Assembly: GCA_964016885.1 (NCBI GenBank)
Contig: OZ024744.1
Coordinates: 28,158,108-28,222,107 of the forward strand
Direction: 5' to 3'
Length of the DNA: 64,000 bases
Source of the DNA: Eledone cirrhosa
Taxonomy: Eukaryota; Mollusca; Cephalopoda; Octopoda; Eledonidae
A program made the translations under genes and the position numbers. This document shows positions 1-17,260 of this stretch, one piece after another (the stretch's first letter is position 1; the number at the start of each line of letters is the position of its first letter). Under the pieces are notes generated by a model, which was given only the letters and a program-made list of their open reading frames with translations, did no database searches and had not been told where the DNA came from.

Positions 1-1198
1 TGACGATAACAGTGAAAACAGCGACGACAACAACAACAACAACAATGACAATAACAGTGATAACAGGGACAACAATTACAGTAACAGTTATAACAGCGAC
101 AACAATGACAATAACAGTGATAACATCGACAACAACAACAACAGTGACAATAACAGTGAAAACAGCGACAACAACAACAACAGTGACAATAACAGTTATA
201 ACAGGGACAACAACAACAACAACAGTGACAATAACAGTTATAAAAGCGACAACAACAACAGTGACAATAACAGTTATAACAGCGACAACAACAACAACAG
301 TGACAATAACAGTGATAACAGCGACAACAAATCAACAGTGACAATAACATTTATAACAGTGACAACCACAACAACAGTGACAATAACAGTGATAACAGCG
401 ACAACAACAACAACAGTGACAATAACAGTGATAACAGCCACAATAACAACAACAATGGCAATAACAGTGATAACAGCGAGAACAACAACAACAACAGTGA
501 CATTAACAGTTATAACAGCGACACCAACAACAACAACAACAGTGACCATAACAATGATAACAGCGAGAACAACAACAACAACAATGACAATAACAGTGAT
601 AACAGCGACAACAACAACAACAACAACAACAATGACAGTTGTGACAGCGACAACAACAACAACAGTGACAATAACAGTTATAACAGCGACAACAACAGTG
701 ACAATAACAGTGATTACAGCGACAACAACAACAACAATGACAATAACAGTGATAACAGCGACAACAACAACGACAGTGACAATAACAGTGATAACATCGA
801 GAACAACAACAACCACAGTGACAATAACAGTTATAACAGTGACAACAACAACAATGACAATAACAGTTATAACAGCGACAACAACAACAACAATGACAAT
901 AACAGTTATAACAGCGACAACAACACCAATAACAACAACAGTTATAACAGCGACAACAACAACAACAGTGACAAAAACAGTGATAACAGAGACAACAACA
1001 ACAACAATGCCAATAACAGTTATAACAGCGACAACAACAACATAACAATAAAAGTGATAACAGCGACAACAACAACAACAGTGACAACAACAGTTATAAC
1101 AGCGACAACAACAACAAGGACAATAATAGTTATAACAGCGAGAACAACAACAACAGTAACTAATAACAGTTATATCACCGACAGCAACAACAACAACA

Positions 1199-2957
1199 GT
1201 GACAATAACAGTTATAACAGCGACAACAACAGTGACAATAACAGTTATAACAGCGACAACAGCAGTGACAATAACAGTGATAACAGCCAGAACAACAACA
1301 ACAACGATCACGATGACAGTGATAACAGCGACAACAACAACAACAACAACAGTGAGAATAACAGTTATAACAGCGACAACAACAACAGTCAAAAGAACAG
1401 TTATGTCAGCGACAACAACAACAACAGTGACAATAACATTTATAACAGTGACAACAACAACAGTGACAATAACAGTGATAACAGCGACAACAACAACAGT
1501 GACGATAACAGTGAAAACAGCGACAACAACAACAACAATGACAATAACAGTGATAACAGCGACAACAATAACAACAACAGTGACAATAACATTGATAACA
1601 GTGACAACAACAACAGTGACAATAACAGTGATAACAGCGACAACAACAGTGACGATAACAGTGAAAACAGCGACGACAACAACAACAACAATGACAATAA
1701 CAGTGATAACAGGGACAACAATGACAGTAACAGTTATAACAGCGACATCAATGACAATAACAGTGATAACAGCGACAACAACAACAGTGACAATAACAGT
1801 TATAACAGCGACAACAACAACAACAGTGACAATAACAGTTATAACAGGGACAACAACAACAACAGTGACAATAACAGTTATAACAGCGACAACAACAACA
1901 GTGACAATAACAGTTATAACAGCAACAACAGTGACAATAACAGTGATAACAGCGACAACAAAAACAACAGTGACAATAACATTTATAACAGTGACAACAA
2001 CAACAACAGTGACAATAATAGTGATAACAGCGACAACAACAACAACAGTGACAATAACAGTGATAACAGCGACAATAACAACAACAATGGCAATAACAGT
2101 GATAACAGCGCGAACAACAACAACCACAACAATGACAGTTGTAACAGCGACAACCACAACAACAGTGACAATAACAGTTATAACAGCGACAACAACAGTG
2201 ACAATAACAGTGATAACAGCGACAACAACAACAGTGACGATAACAGTGAAAACAGCGACAACAACAACAACAGTGACAATAACAGTGATAACAGGGACAA
2301 CAATGACAGTAACAGTTATAACAGCGACAACAATGACAATAACAGTGATAACAGCGACAACAACAACAACAGTGACAATAACAGTGATAACAGCGACAAC
2401 AACAACAACAGTGACAATAACAGTTATAACAGCGAGAACAACAACAACAACAACAACAACAACAGCAGTGACAATAACAGTTATAACAGCGACAATAACA
2501 ACAACAATGACAATAACAGTGATAACAGCGACAACACCAACAACAACATCAATGACAATAACAGTGATAAAAGCGACAACAACAATAACAGTGACAATAA
2601 CAGTGATAACAGCGACAACAACAACATTGACAATAACAGTGATAACAGCGACAACAAGAACAAGAGTGACATTAACAGTTATAACAGCGACAACAACAAC
2701 AACAATGACAATAATAGTTATAGCAGCGACAACAATAGTGACAATAACAGTGATAACTGCGAGAACAACAACAGTGACAATAACCATAACAATGACAACA
2801 ACGACAACAACAGCGACAATAACAGTGATGACAACGACGACACCAACAACAACAACACAACAACGGTGACAATAACAACGACAACAACAACAACAGCGAC
2901 AATAACACTGATGACAACGACAACAACAACAAAGACAACAGTGACAATAACAGTGAT

Positions 2958-2988
<31 letters not shown>

Positions 2989-3300
2989 GTGACAATAACA
3001 GCGACAACAACAACACCAGTGACAATAACAGTGATAACAGCGACAACAACAACAACAACAACATTGTCGATAACAGTGATAACAGCTACAACAACAACAA
3101 CAACAACAACAGTGACAATAACAATTATAACAGCGGCAACAACAACAACAGTGACAATAACAGTTATAACAGCGACAACAACAACAACAGTGACAATAAC
3201 ATTGATAACAGCGAGAACAACAACAACCACAGTGACAATAACAGTTATAACAGTGACAACAACAACAATGACAATAAGAGTGATAACAGCGACAACAACA
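1199..3300 (+). repeat. Higher-order block E, copy 1
   Basis: This block shares an ordered run of rare variants with 41869-44265 and 47270-48350. The series includes GTTATGTCAGCGAC (1400, 42067, 47434), followed by ATTGATAACAGTGAC (1591, 42261, 47631). The spacing between these two marks is 191, 194 and 197 bp, differing by single triplets. A later mark, GATGACAACGACGACACC (about 2827 and 43822), is shared only with copy 2. Substitutions and larger indels show that this is an old relationship. Confidence 0.8.
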
Positions 3301-6300
3301 ACAACAATGACAATAACAGTTATAACAGCGACAACAACACCAATAACAATAACAGTTATAAAAGCGACAACAACAACAACAGTGACAATAACAGTGATAA
3401 CAGAGACAACAACAACAACAATGCATATAACAGTTATAACAGCGACAACAACAACAATGACAATAAAAGTGATAACAGCGACAACAACAACAACAAAACA
3501 ACAACAGTGACAATAACAGTGACAACAACAACAACAGTGACAACAACAGTTATAACAGCGACAACAAAAACAATAATGACAATAACAGTTATAACAGCGA
3601 CAACAACAACAAGGACAATAATAGTTATAACAGCGAGAACAACAACAACAGTAACTAATAACAGTTATATCACCGACAGCAACAACAACAACAGTGACAA
3701 TAACAGTTATAACAGCGACAACAACATTGACAATAACAGTTATAACAGCGATAACAGCAGTGACAATAACAGTGATAACAGCCAGAACAACAACAACAAC
3801 GATCACGATGACAGTGATAACAGCGAGAACAACAACAACAACAGTGAGAATAACAGTTATAACAGCGACAACAACAACAGTCAAAAGAACAGTTATGACA
3901 GCGACAACAACAACAACAACAATGACAATAACAGTGATAACAGCAACAACAACAACAACAACAGTGACAATAACATTTATAACAGTGACAACATCAACAG
4001 TGACAATAACAGTGATAACAGCGACAACAACAACAACAGTGACGATAACAGTGAAAACAGCGACAACAACAACAATGACAATAACAGTGATAACAGGGAC
4101 AACAATGACAGTAACAGTGATAACAGCGAGAACAACAACAACAGTGACATTAACAGTTATAACAGCGACAACAACAACAACAGTGATAACAGCGAGAACA
4201 ACAGTGACAATAACAGTGATAACAGCGACAACAACAACAACAATGACAATAACAGCGATAACAGCGTCAACAACAGCAACAGTGACAATAACAGTGACAA
4301 CAGCGATAACAACAACAACAACAACAACAACAGTGACCATAACAGTTATAACAGCGACAACAACAACAACAGCGACAACAACAACAAAAACAATGACAAT
4401 AACAGTGATAACAGCGACAACAACAACAACAGTGACAATAACAGCGATAACAGCGACAACCGCAACAACAACAGTGACAATAACAGTGATAACAGCGACA
4501 ACAGCAGTGAAAATAACAGTGATAACAGCCAGAACAACAACAACGATCACGACGACAGTGATACCAGCGACAACAACAACAACAACAACAGTGACAATAA
4601 CAGTGATAACAGCGACAACAACAACAACAACAACAACAGTGACAATTACAGTGATAACAGCGAGAACAACAACAACAACAGTGACAATAACAGTGATAAC
4701 AGCGAGAGCAACAACAACAACAACAGCAGTGAAAATAACAGTTATAACAGCGACAATAACAACAACAATGACACTAACAGTGATAACAGCGACAACAACA
4801 ACAACAACATAAATGACAATAACAGTGATAAAAGCGACAACAACAACAACAGTGACAATAACAGTGATAACAGCGACAACAACAACAACATTGACAATAA
4901 CAGTGATAACAGCGACAACAACAACAACAGTGACAATAACAGTGATAACAGCGACAATAACAACAACAATGACAATAACAGTGATAACAGCGACAAGCGC
5001 AACAACAACAGTGACAATAACAGTGATAACAGCGACAACAGCAGTGACAATAACAGTGATAACAGCGACAAAAACAACAACAACAGTGACAATAAGCATG
5101 GTAACAACGACAACAACAACAACAACAGTGACAATAACAATTATAACAGCAGCATCAACAACAACAGTGACAATAACAGTTATAACAGCGACAATAACAA
5201 CAACAGTGACAATAACAGTGATAACAGCGAGAACAACAACAACCACAGTGGCATAACAGTTATAACAGTGACAACAACAACAATGACAAGAACAGTGAGA
5301 ACAGCGACAACAACAACAACAATGACAATAACAGTTATAACAGCGACAACAACACCAATAACAACAACAGTTATAACAGCGACAACAACAACGGTGACAA
5401 TAACAGTGATAACAGAGACAACAACAACAACAATGCCAATAACAGATATAACAGCGACAACAACAACAACAATGCCAATAACAGTTATAACAGCGACAAC
5501 AACAACAGAACAATAAAAGTGATAACAGCAACAACAACAACAACAAAACAACAACAGTGACAATAACAGTGACAACAACAACAACAGTGAGAATAACAGT
5601 TATAACAGCGACAACAACAACAGTCAAAATAACAGTTATGACAGCGACAACAACACCAACAACAGTGACAATAACATTTATAACAGTGACAACAACAACA
5701 GTGACAATAACAGTGATAACAGCGACAGCAACAACAACAGTGACGATAACAGTGAAAACAGCGACAACAACAACAATGACAATAACAGTGATAACAGCGA
5801 CAACAACAACAACAGTGACAATAACAGTGATAACAGCGACAACAACAACAGTGACAATAACAGTTATAACAGGGACAACAACAACAACAGTGACAATAAC
5901 AGTTATAACAGCGACAAAAACAACAGTGACAATAACAGTTATAACAGCGACAACAACAACAACAGTGACAATAACAGTGATAACAGCGACAACAAAAACA
6001 ACAGTGACAATAACATTTATAACAGTGACAACAACAACAACAGTGACAATAACAGTGATAACAGCGACAACAACAACAACAGTGACAATAACAGTGATAA
6101 CAGCGACAATAACAACAACAATGGCAATAACAGTGATAACAGCGAGAACAACAACAACAACAGTGACATTAACAGTTATAACAGCGACAACAACAACAAC
6201 AGTGACCATAACAGTGATAACAGCGAGAACAACAACAACAACACAAACGATGACAATAACAGTGATAACAGCGACAACAACAACAACAGTGACAATAACA

Positions 6301-9062
6301 GCGATAACAGCGACAACAACAACAACAATGACAATAACAGTGATAACAGCGACAACCGCAACAACAACAGTGACAATAACAGTGATAACAACGACAACAG
6401 CAGTGAAAATAACAGTGATAACAGCCAGAACAACAACAACGATCACGATGACAGTGATAACAGCGACAACAACAACAACAGTGACAATTACAGTGATAAC
6501 AGCGAGAACAACAACAACAACAGTGACAATAACAGTGATAACAGCGAGAACAACAAAAACAACAACAACAGTGACAATAACAGTTATGACAGCGACAATA
6601 ACAACAACAATGACAATAACAGTGATAACAGCGACAACAACAACAACAACATCAATGACAATAACAGTGATAAAAGCGACAACAACAACAACAGTGACAA
6701 TAACAGTGATAACAGCGACAACAACAGCATTGACAATAACAGTGATAACAGCGACAACAACAACAACATTGTCAATAATAGTGATAACAGCGACAATAAC
6801 AACAACAATGACAATACCAGTGATAACAGCGACACTAACAACAACAACAATGACAATAACAGTGATAACAGCGAGAACAACAACAACAACAGTGACATTA
6901 ACAGTTAGAACATCGACAACAACAACAACAACAGTGACCATAACAGTGATAACAGCGAGAACAACAACAACAACAATGACAATAAAAGTGATAACAGCGA
7001 CAACAACAACAACAACAATGACAGTTGTAACAGCGACAACAACAACAGTGACAATAACAGTTATAACAGCGACAACAACAGTGACAATAACAGTTATAAC
7101 AGCGACAACAACAACAGTGACAATAACAGTGATAACAGCGACAACAACAACAACAACAACAACAATGACAATAACACCGATAACAGCGACAACAACAACA
7201 ACAACAAAAGTCACAATAACACTGATAACAGCGATAACAACAACAACAACAGCGACAACAACAACAAAAACAATTACAATAACAGTGATAACAGTGACAA
7301 CAACAACAACAACAGTGACAATAACAGCGATAACAGCGACAGCAACAACAACAATGACAACAACAGTGATAACAGCGACAACCGCAACAACAACAGTGAC
7401 AATAACAGTGATAACAGCGACAACAGCAGTGACAATAACAGTGATAACAGCCAGAACAACAACAACGATCACGATGACAGTGATAACAGCGACAACAACA
7501 ACAACAACAACAATAGTGACAATAACAGTGATAACAGCGACAACAACAACAACAGTGACAATAACAGTGATAACAGCGACAACAACAACAACAGTGACGA
7601 TAACAGTGAAAACAGCGACAACAACAACAATGACAATAACAGTGATAACAGGGACAACAATGACAGTAACAGTTATAACAGCGACAAAAATGACAATAAC
7701 AGTGATAACAGCGACAACAACAACAGTGACAATAACAGTGATAACAGCGACAACAACAACAGTGACAATAACAGTTATAACAGGGACAACAACAACAACA
7801 GTGACAATAACAGTTATAACAGCGACAACAACAACAGTGACAATAACAGTTATAACAGCGCCAACAACAACAACAGTGACAATAACAGTGATAACAGCGA
7901 CAACAAAAACAACAGTGACAATAACATTTATAACAGTGACAACAACAACAACAGTGACAATAACAGTGATAACATCGACAACAACAACAACAGTGACAAT
8001 AACAGTGATAACAGCGACAATAACAGCAACAATGGCAATAACAGTGATAACAGCGAGAACAACAACAACAACAGTGACATTAACAGTTATAACAGCGACA
8101 ACAATAACAACAGTGACCATAACAGTGATAACAGCGAGAACAACAACAACAACAATGACAATAACAGTGATAACAGCGACAACAACAACAACAACAACAA
8201 CAATGACAGTTGTAACAGCGACATCAACAACAGTGACAATAACAGTTATAACAGCGACAACAACAGTGACAATAACAGTGATAACAGCGACAACAACAAC
8301 AACAATGACAATAACAGCGATAACAGCGACAACAACAACAACAGTGACAATAAAGAGTGATAACAGCGATAACAACAACAACAACAACAACAGTGACCAT
8401 AACAGTTATCACAGCGACAACAACAACAACAGCGACAACAACAACAAAAACAATGACAATAAAAGTGATAACAGCGACAACAACAACAACAACAGTGACA
8501 ATAACAGCGATAACAGCGACAACAACAACAACAATGACAATAACAGGGATAACAGCGACAACCGCAACAACAGTGACCATAACAGTGAGAACAGCGAGAA
8601 CAACAACAACAACAATGACATTAACAGTGATAACAGGGACAACAATGACAGTAACAGTTATAACAGCGACAACAATGACAATAACAGTGATAACAGCGAC
8701 AACAACAACAACAGTGACAATAACAGTTATAACAAGGACAACAACAACAACAGTGACAATAACAGTTATAACAGCGACAACAACAACAGTGACAATAACA
8801 GTTATAACAGCAACAACAACAACAGTGTCAATAACAGTGATAACAGCGACAACAACAACAACAACAGTGACAATTACAGTGATAACAGCGAGAACAACAA
8901 CAACAACAGTGAAAATAACAGCGATAACAGCGAGAACAACAACAACAACAGTGACAATAACAGTTATAACAGCGACAATAACAACAACAATGACAATAAC
9001 AGTGGTAACAGCGACAACAACAACAACAACATCAATGACAATAACAGTGATAAAAGCGACAT

Positions 9063-12000
9063 CAACAACAACAGTGACAATAACAGTGATAACAGCGACA
9101 ACACCAACAACATTGACATTAACAGTTATAACAGCGACAACAACAACAACAACAGTGACAATAAAAGCGATAACAGCGACAACAACAACAACAATGACAA
9201 TAACAGGGATAACAGCGACAACCGCAACAACAACAGTGACAATAACAGTGATAACAGCGACAACAGCAGTGAAAATAACAGTGATAACAGCCAGAACAAC
9301 AACAACGATCACGATGACAGTGATAACAGCGACAACAACAACAACAGTGACAATAACAGTGATAACAGCGACAACAACAACAACAGTGACAATTACAGTG
9401 ATAACAGCGAGAACAACAACAACAACAGTGACAACAACAGTGATAACAGCGAGAACAACAACAACAGTGACAATAACAGTTATAACAGCGACAATAACAA
9501 TAACAATGACAATAACAGTGATAACAGCGACAACAACAACAACAACATCAATGACAATAACAGTGATAAAAGCGACAACAACAACAGTGACAATAACAGT
9601 GATAACAGCGACAACAACATTGACAATAACAGTGATAACAGCGACAACAACAACAACATTGACAATAACAGTGATAACAGCGACAATAACAACAACAATG
9701 ACAATATCAGTGATAACAGCGACAGGAACAACAACAACAATGACAATAACAGTGATAACAGCGAGAACAACAACATCAACAGCGACATTAACAGTTATAA
9801 CAGCGACAACAGCAACAACAGTGACCATAACAGTGAGAACAGCGAGAACAACAACAACAACAATGACATTAATAGTTATAACAGGGACAACAATGACAGT
9901 AACAGTTATAACAGCGACAACAATGACAATAACAGTGATAACAGCGACAACAACAACAACAGTGACAATAACAGTTATAACAGGGAAAACAACAACAACA
10001 GTGACAATAACAGTTATAACAGCGACAACAACAACAGTGACAATAACAGTTATAACAGCAACAACAACAACAACAGTGTCAATAACAGTGATAACAGCGA
10101 CAACAACAACAACAGTGACAATTACAGTGATAACAGCGAGAACAACAACAACAACAGTGAAAATAACAGCGATAACAGCGAGAACAACAACAACAACAGT
10201 GACAATAACAGTTATAACAGCGACAATAACAACAACAATGACAATAACAGTGATAACAGCGACAACAACAACAACAACATCAATGACAATAACAGTCATA
10301 AAAGCGACATCAACAACAACAGTGACAATAACAGTGATAACAGCGACAACACCAACAACATTGACATTAACAGTTATAACAGCGACAACAACAACAACAA
10401 CAGTGACCATAACAGTGATAACAGCGAGAACAACAACAACAACAATGACAATAACAGTGATAACAGCGACAACAACAACAACAACAATGACAATAACAGT
10501 GATAACAGCGACAACCGCAACAACAACAGTGACATTACAGTTATAACAGCGACAACAACAGTGACAATAACAGTGATAACAGCGACAACAACAACAATGA
10601 CAATAACAGTGATAACAGGGACAACAATGACAATAACAGTGATAACAGCGACAACAACAGTGACAATAATAGTTATAACAGGGACAACAACAACAACAGT
10701 GACAATAACAGTTATAACAGCGACAACAACAACAACAGTGACAATAACAGTGATAACAGCGACAACGAAAACAACAGTGACAATAACATTTATAACAGTG
10801 ACAACAACAACAACAGTGACAATAACAGTGATAACAGCGACAACAACAACAACAGTGACAATACCAGTGATAACAGCGACCATAACAACAACAATGGCAA
10901 TAACAGTGATAACAGCGAGAACAACAACAACAACAACAGTGACATTAACAGTTATAACAGCGACAACAACAACAACAGTGACCATAACAGTGATAACAGC
11001 GAGAACAACAACAACAATGGCAATAACAGTGATAACAGCGACAACAACAACAACAACAACAACAACAACAGTGACAATAACAATTATAACAGCGGCAACA
11101 ACAACAACAGTGAAAATAACAGTTATAACAGCGACAACAACAACAACAGTGACAATAACAGTGATAACAGCGAGAACAACAACAACCACAGTGACAATAA
11201 CAGTTATAACAGTGACAACAACAACAATGACAATAAGAGTGATAACGGCGACAACAACAAGAACAATGACAATAACAGATATAACAGCGACAACAACACC
11301 AATAACAATAACAGTTATAAAAGCGACAACAACAACAACAGTGACAATAACAGTGATAACAGAGACAACAACAACAACAATGCCAATAACAGTTATAACA
11401 GCGACAACAACAACAGAACAATAAAAGTGATAACAGCGACAACAACAACAAAACAACAACAGTGACAATAACAGTGACAACAACAACAACAGTGACAACA
11501 ACAGATATAACAGCGACAACAACAAAAACAATAATGACAATAACAGTTATAACAGCGACAACAACAACAAGGACAATACTAGTTATAACAGCGAGAACAA
11601 CAACAACAGTAACTAATAACAGTTATATCACCGACAGCAACAACAACAACAGTGACAATAACAGTTATAACAGCGACAACAACAGTGACAATAACAGTTA
11701 TAACAGCGACAACAGCAGTGACAATAACAGTGATAACAGCCAGAACAACAACAACAACAGTGAGAATAACAGTGATAACAGCGACAACAACAACAACAGT
11801 GACGATAACAGTGAAAACAGCGACAACAACAACAACAATGACAATAACAGTTATAACAGCGACAACAAAAACAACAACAATGACAATAACAGTGATAACA
11901 ACGACAACAACAACAACAACAACAGTGACAATAACAGTGATAACAGCGACAACAACAACAACAGTGACAATAACAGTTATAACAGGGACAACAACAACAA

Positions 12001-15000
12001 CAGTGACAATAACAGTTATAACAGCGACAACAACAACAGTGACAATAACAGTTATAACAGCGACAACAACAACAGTGACAATAACAGTGATAACAGCGAC
12101 AACAAAAACAACAGTGAGAATAACATTTATAACAGTGACAACAACAACAGTGACAATAACAGTGATAACAGCAACAATAACAACAACAATGACAATAACA
12201 GTGATAACAGCGAGAACAACAACAACAGTGACATTAACAGTTATAACAGCGACAACAACAACAACAGTGACCATAACAGTGATAACAGCGAGAACAACAA
12301 CATCAACAATGACAATAACAGTGATAACAGCGACAACAACAGTGACAATAACAGTGATAACAGCGTCAACAACAACAACAGTGACAATAACAGTGATAAC
12401 AGCGATAACAACAACAACAACAACAACAACAGTGACCATAACAGTTATAACAGCGACAACAACAACAACAGCGACAACAACAACAAAAACAATGACAATA
12501 ACAGTGATAACAGCGACAACAACAACAACAACAGTGACAATAACAGCGATAACAGCGACAACCGCAACAACAACAGTGACAATAACAGTGATAACAGCGA
12601 CAACAGCAGTGAAAATAACAGTGATAACAGCCAGAACAACAACAACGATCACGACGACAGTGATACCAGCGACAACAACAACAACAACAGTGACAATAAC
12701 AGTGATAACAGCGACAACAACAACAACAACAACAACAGTGACAATTACAGTGATAACAGCGAGAACAACAACAACTACAGTGACAATAACAGTGATAACA
12801 GCGAGAGCAACAACAACAACAACAGCAGTGACAATAACAGTTATAACAGCGACAATAACAACAACAATGACAATAACAGTGATAACAGCGACAACAACAA
12901 CAACAACATCAATGACAATAACAGTGATAAAAGCGACAACAACAACAACAGTGACAATAACAGTGATAACAGCGACAACAACAACAACATTGACAATAAC
13001 AGTGATAACAGCGACAACAACAACAGTGACAATAACAGTGATAACAGCGACAATAACAACAACAATGAAAATAACAGTGATAACAGCGACAATAACAACA
13101 ACAATGACAATACCAGTGATAACAGCGACACGAACAACAACAACAACAACAACAATGACAATAACAGTGATAACAGCGACAAGCGCAACAACAACAGTGA
13201 CAATAACAGTGATAACAGCGACAACAGCAGTGACAATAACAGTGATAACAGCCAGAACAACAACAACAACGATCACGATGACAGTGATAACAGCGACAAC
13301 AACAACAACAACAACAGTGACAATAACAGTGATAACAGCGACAAAAACAACAACAACAGTGACAATAAGCATGATAACAACAACAACAACAACAACGACA
13401 ACAGTGACAATAACAATTATAACAGCAGCAGCAACAACAACAACAGTGACAATAACAGTTATAACAGCGACAACAACAACAGTGACAATAACAGTGATAA
13501 CAGCGAGAACAACAACAACCACAGTGACATAACAGTTATAACAGTGACAACAACAACAATGACAATAACAGTGATAACAGCGACAACAACAACAACAATG
13601 ACAATAACAGTTATAACAGCGACAACAACACCAATAACAACAACATTTATAACAGCGACAACAACAACAACAGTGACAATAACAGTGATAACAGAGACAA
13701 CAACAACAACAATGCCAATAACAGTTATAACAGCGACAACAACAACAACAATGCCAATAAAAGTTATAACAGCGACAACAACAACAGAACAATAAAAGTG
13801 ATAACAGCGACAACAACAACAACAAAACAACAACAGTGACAATAACAGTGAAAACAACAACAACAGTCAAAAGAACAGTTATGACAGCGACAACAACAAC
13901 AACAACAGTGACAATAACAGTGATAACAGCGACAGCAACAACAACAGTGACGATAACAGTGAAAACAGCGACAACAACAACAACAATGACAATAACAGTG
14001 ATAACAGGGACAACAATTACAGTAACAGTTATAACAGCGACAACAATGACAATAACAGTGATAACAGCGACAACAACAACAACAGTGACAATAACAGTGA
14101 TAACAGCGACAACAACAACAGTGACAATAACAGTTATAACAGGGACAACAACAACAACAGTGACAATAACAGTTATAACAGCGACAACAACAACAGTGAC
14201 AATAACAGTTATAACAGCGACAACAACAACAACAGTGACAATAACAGTGATAACAGCGACAACAAAAACAACAGTGACAATAACATTTATAACAGTGACA
14301 ACAACAACAACAGTGACAATAACAGTGATAACAGCGACAACAACAACAACAGTGACAATAACAGTGATAACAGCGACAATAACAACAACAATGGCAATAA
14401 CAGTGATAACAGCGAGAACAACAACAACAACAGTGACATTAACAGTTATAACAGCGACAACAACAACAACAACAGTGACCATAACAGTGATAACAGCGAG
14501 AACAACAACAACAACAATGACAATAACAGTGATAACAGCGACAACAACAACAACAACAACAACAATGACAGTTGTAACAGCGACAACAACAACAGTGAGA
14601 ATAACAGTGATAACAGCGACAACAACAACAAATATGACAATAACAGCGATAACAGCGACAACAACAACAACAGTGACAATAACAGTGATAACAGCGATAA
14701 CAACAACAACAACAACAGTGACCATAACAGTTATAACAGCGACAACAACAACAACAGCGACAACAACAACAACAGCGACAACAACAACAAAAACAATGAC
14801 AATAACAGTGATAACAGCGACAACAACAACAACAGTGACAATAACAGCGATAACAGCGACAACAACAACAACAATGACAATAACAGTGATAACCGCGACA
14901 ACCGCAACAACAACAGTGACAATAACAGTGATAACAGCGACATCAACAACAACAACAGTGACAATAACAGTTATGACAGCGACAATAACAACAACAATGA

Positions 15001-17219
15001 CAATAACAGTGATAACAGCGACAACAACAACAACAACATCAATGACAATAACAGTGATAAAAGCGAAAAACAACAACAACAGTGACAATAACAGTGATAA
15101 CAGCGACAACAACAACAACATTGACAATAACAGTGATAACAGCGACAACAACAACAACATTGTCAATAATAGTGATAACAGCGACAAGAACAACAACAAT
15201 GACAATACCAGTGATAACAGCGACACGAACAACAACAACAATGAAAATAACAGTGATAACAGCGAGAGCAACAACAACAACAGTGACATTAACAGTTAGA
15301 ACATCTACAACAACAACAACAACAGTGACCATAACAGTGATAACAGCGAGAACAACAACAACAACATTGACAATAAAAGTGATAACAGCGACAACAACAA
15401 CAACAACAATGGCAGTTGTAACAGCGACAACAACAACAACAGTGACAATAACAGTTATAACAGCGACAACAACAGTGACAATAACAGTTATAACAGCGAC
15501 AACAACAACAGTGACAATAACAGTGATAACAGCGACAACAACAACAACAACAATGACAATAACACCGATAACAGCGACAACAACAACAACAACAACAGTC
15601 ACAATAACACTGATAACAGCGATAACAACAACAACAACAATAAACAGCGACAACAACAACAAAAACAATTACAATAACAGTGATAACAGTGACAACAACA
15701 ACAACAACAGTGACAATAACAGCGATAACAGCGACAGCAACAACAACAATGACAACAACAGTGATAACAGCGACAACCGCAACAACAACAGTGACAATAA
15801 CAGTGATAACAGCGACAACAGCAGTGACAATAGCAGTGATAACAGCCAGAACAACAACAACGATCACGATGACAGTGATAACAGCGACAACAACAACAAC
15901 AACAACAGTGACAATAACAGTGATAACAGCGACAACAACAACAACAATGACAATAACAGTGATAACAGCGACAACCGCAACAACAACAGTGACATTACAG
16001 TTATAACAGCGACAACAACAGTGACAATAACAGTGATAACAGCGACAACAACAACAACAGTGACGATAACAGTGAAAACAGCGACAACAACAACAATGAC
16101 AATAACAGTGATAACAGGGACAACAATGACAGTAACAGTTATAACAGCGACAACAATGACAATAACAGTGATAACAGCGATAACAACAACAACAACAGTG
16201 ACAATAACAGTGATAACAGCGACAACAACAACAGTGACAATAACAGTGATAACAGCGACAACAAAAACAACAGTGACAATAACATTTATAACAGTGACAA
16301 CAACAACAACAGTGACAATAACAGTGATAACATCGACAACAACAACAACAGTGACAATAACAGTGATAACAGCGACAATAACAACAACAATGGCAATAAC
16401 AGTGATAACAGCGAGAACAACAACAACAACAGTGACATTAACAGTTATAACAGCGACAACAACAACAACAGTGACCATAACAGTGATAACAGCGAGAACA
16501 ACAACAACAACAATGACAATAACAGTTATAACAGCGACAACAACAACAACAACAATGACAGTTGTAACAGCGACAACAACAACAGTGACAATAACAGTTA
16601 TAACAGCGACAACAACAGTGACAATAACAGTTATAACAGCGACAACAACAACAGTGACAATAACAGTGATAACAGCGACAACAACAACAACAACAATGAC
16701 AATAACAGCGATAACAGCGACAACAACAACAACAACATTCACAATAACAGTGATAACAGTGATAACAACAACAACAACAACAGTGACCATAACAGTGAAA
16801 ACAGCGACAACAACAACAACAATGACAATAACAGTGATAACAGCGACAACAATAATAACAACTGTGATAATAACATTTATAACAGTGACAACAACAACAG
16901 TGACAATAACAGTGATAACAGCGACAACAACAACAGTGACGATAACAGTGAAAACAGCGACGACAACAACAACATTGACAATAACAGTGATAACGGACAA
17001 CAATGACAGTAACAGTTATAACAGCGACAACAATGACAATAACAGTGATAGCAGCGACAACAACAACAACAGTGACAATAACAGTGATAACAGCGACAAC
17101 AACAACAACAACAGTGACAATAACAGTTATAACAGGGACAACAGCAACAACAGTGACAATAAAAGTGATAACAGCGACAACAAAAACAACAGTGACAATA
17201 ACATTTATAACAGTGACAA
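9063..17219 (+). repeat. 8157-bp tandem duplication, copy A1
   Basis: Every landmark here recurs 8157 bp downstream. Examples are the +1 shift landmark at 11614 and 19771, and the -1 landmark at 11414 and 19571 and again at 13785 and 21942. Identity with A2 begins at 9063/17220; the base before it differs (T at 9062, A at 17219). I found one difference inside: an AAC run near 16961-16972 is one triplet shorter than its partner near 25118-25132. Near-identity over 8 kb implies a very recent duplication or an assembly duplication. Confidence 0.93.
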
Positions 17220-17260
17220 CAACAACAACAGTGACAATAACAGTGATAACAGCGACAACA
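17220..17260 (+). repeat. Junction homology of the 8157-bp duplication
   Basis: These 41 bp occur at the start of A1 (9063-9103), at the A1/A2 junction, and just after A2 (25380-25420). Apart from the last bases it is an ordinary monomer (AAC tract, AGTGACAATAAC, AGTGATAAC, AGCGAC). This fits unequal homologous exchange between misaligned monomers. Confidence 0.8.

Noticed and set aside
274..3546. Cysteine/tyrosine/histidine-rich reverse frame resembling a metal-binding or keratin-like protein
   Set aside because: The TGT, TAT and CAC codons are simply GTT-rich repeat read in another frame. The adjacent V-rich and L-rich frames cover the same DNA.
5557..11424. Forward open frame of 1955 codons
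   Set aside because: It switches from T/I/V-rich to N/S/D-rich and back at inherited 1-nt shifts, ends at a copied -1 landmark shared with other frames, and has no start context or domain. Compositional, not a gene.
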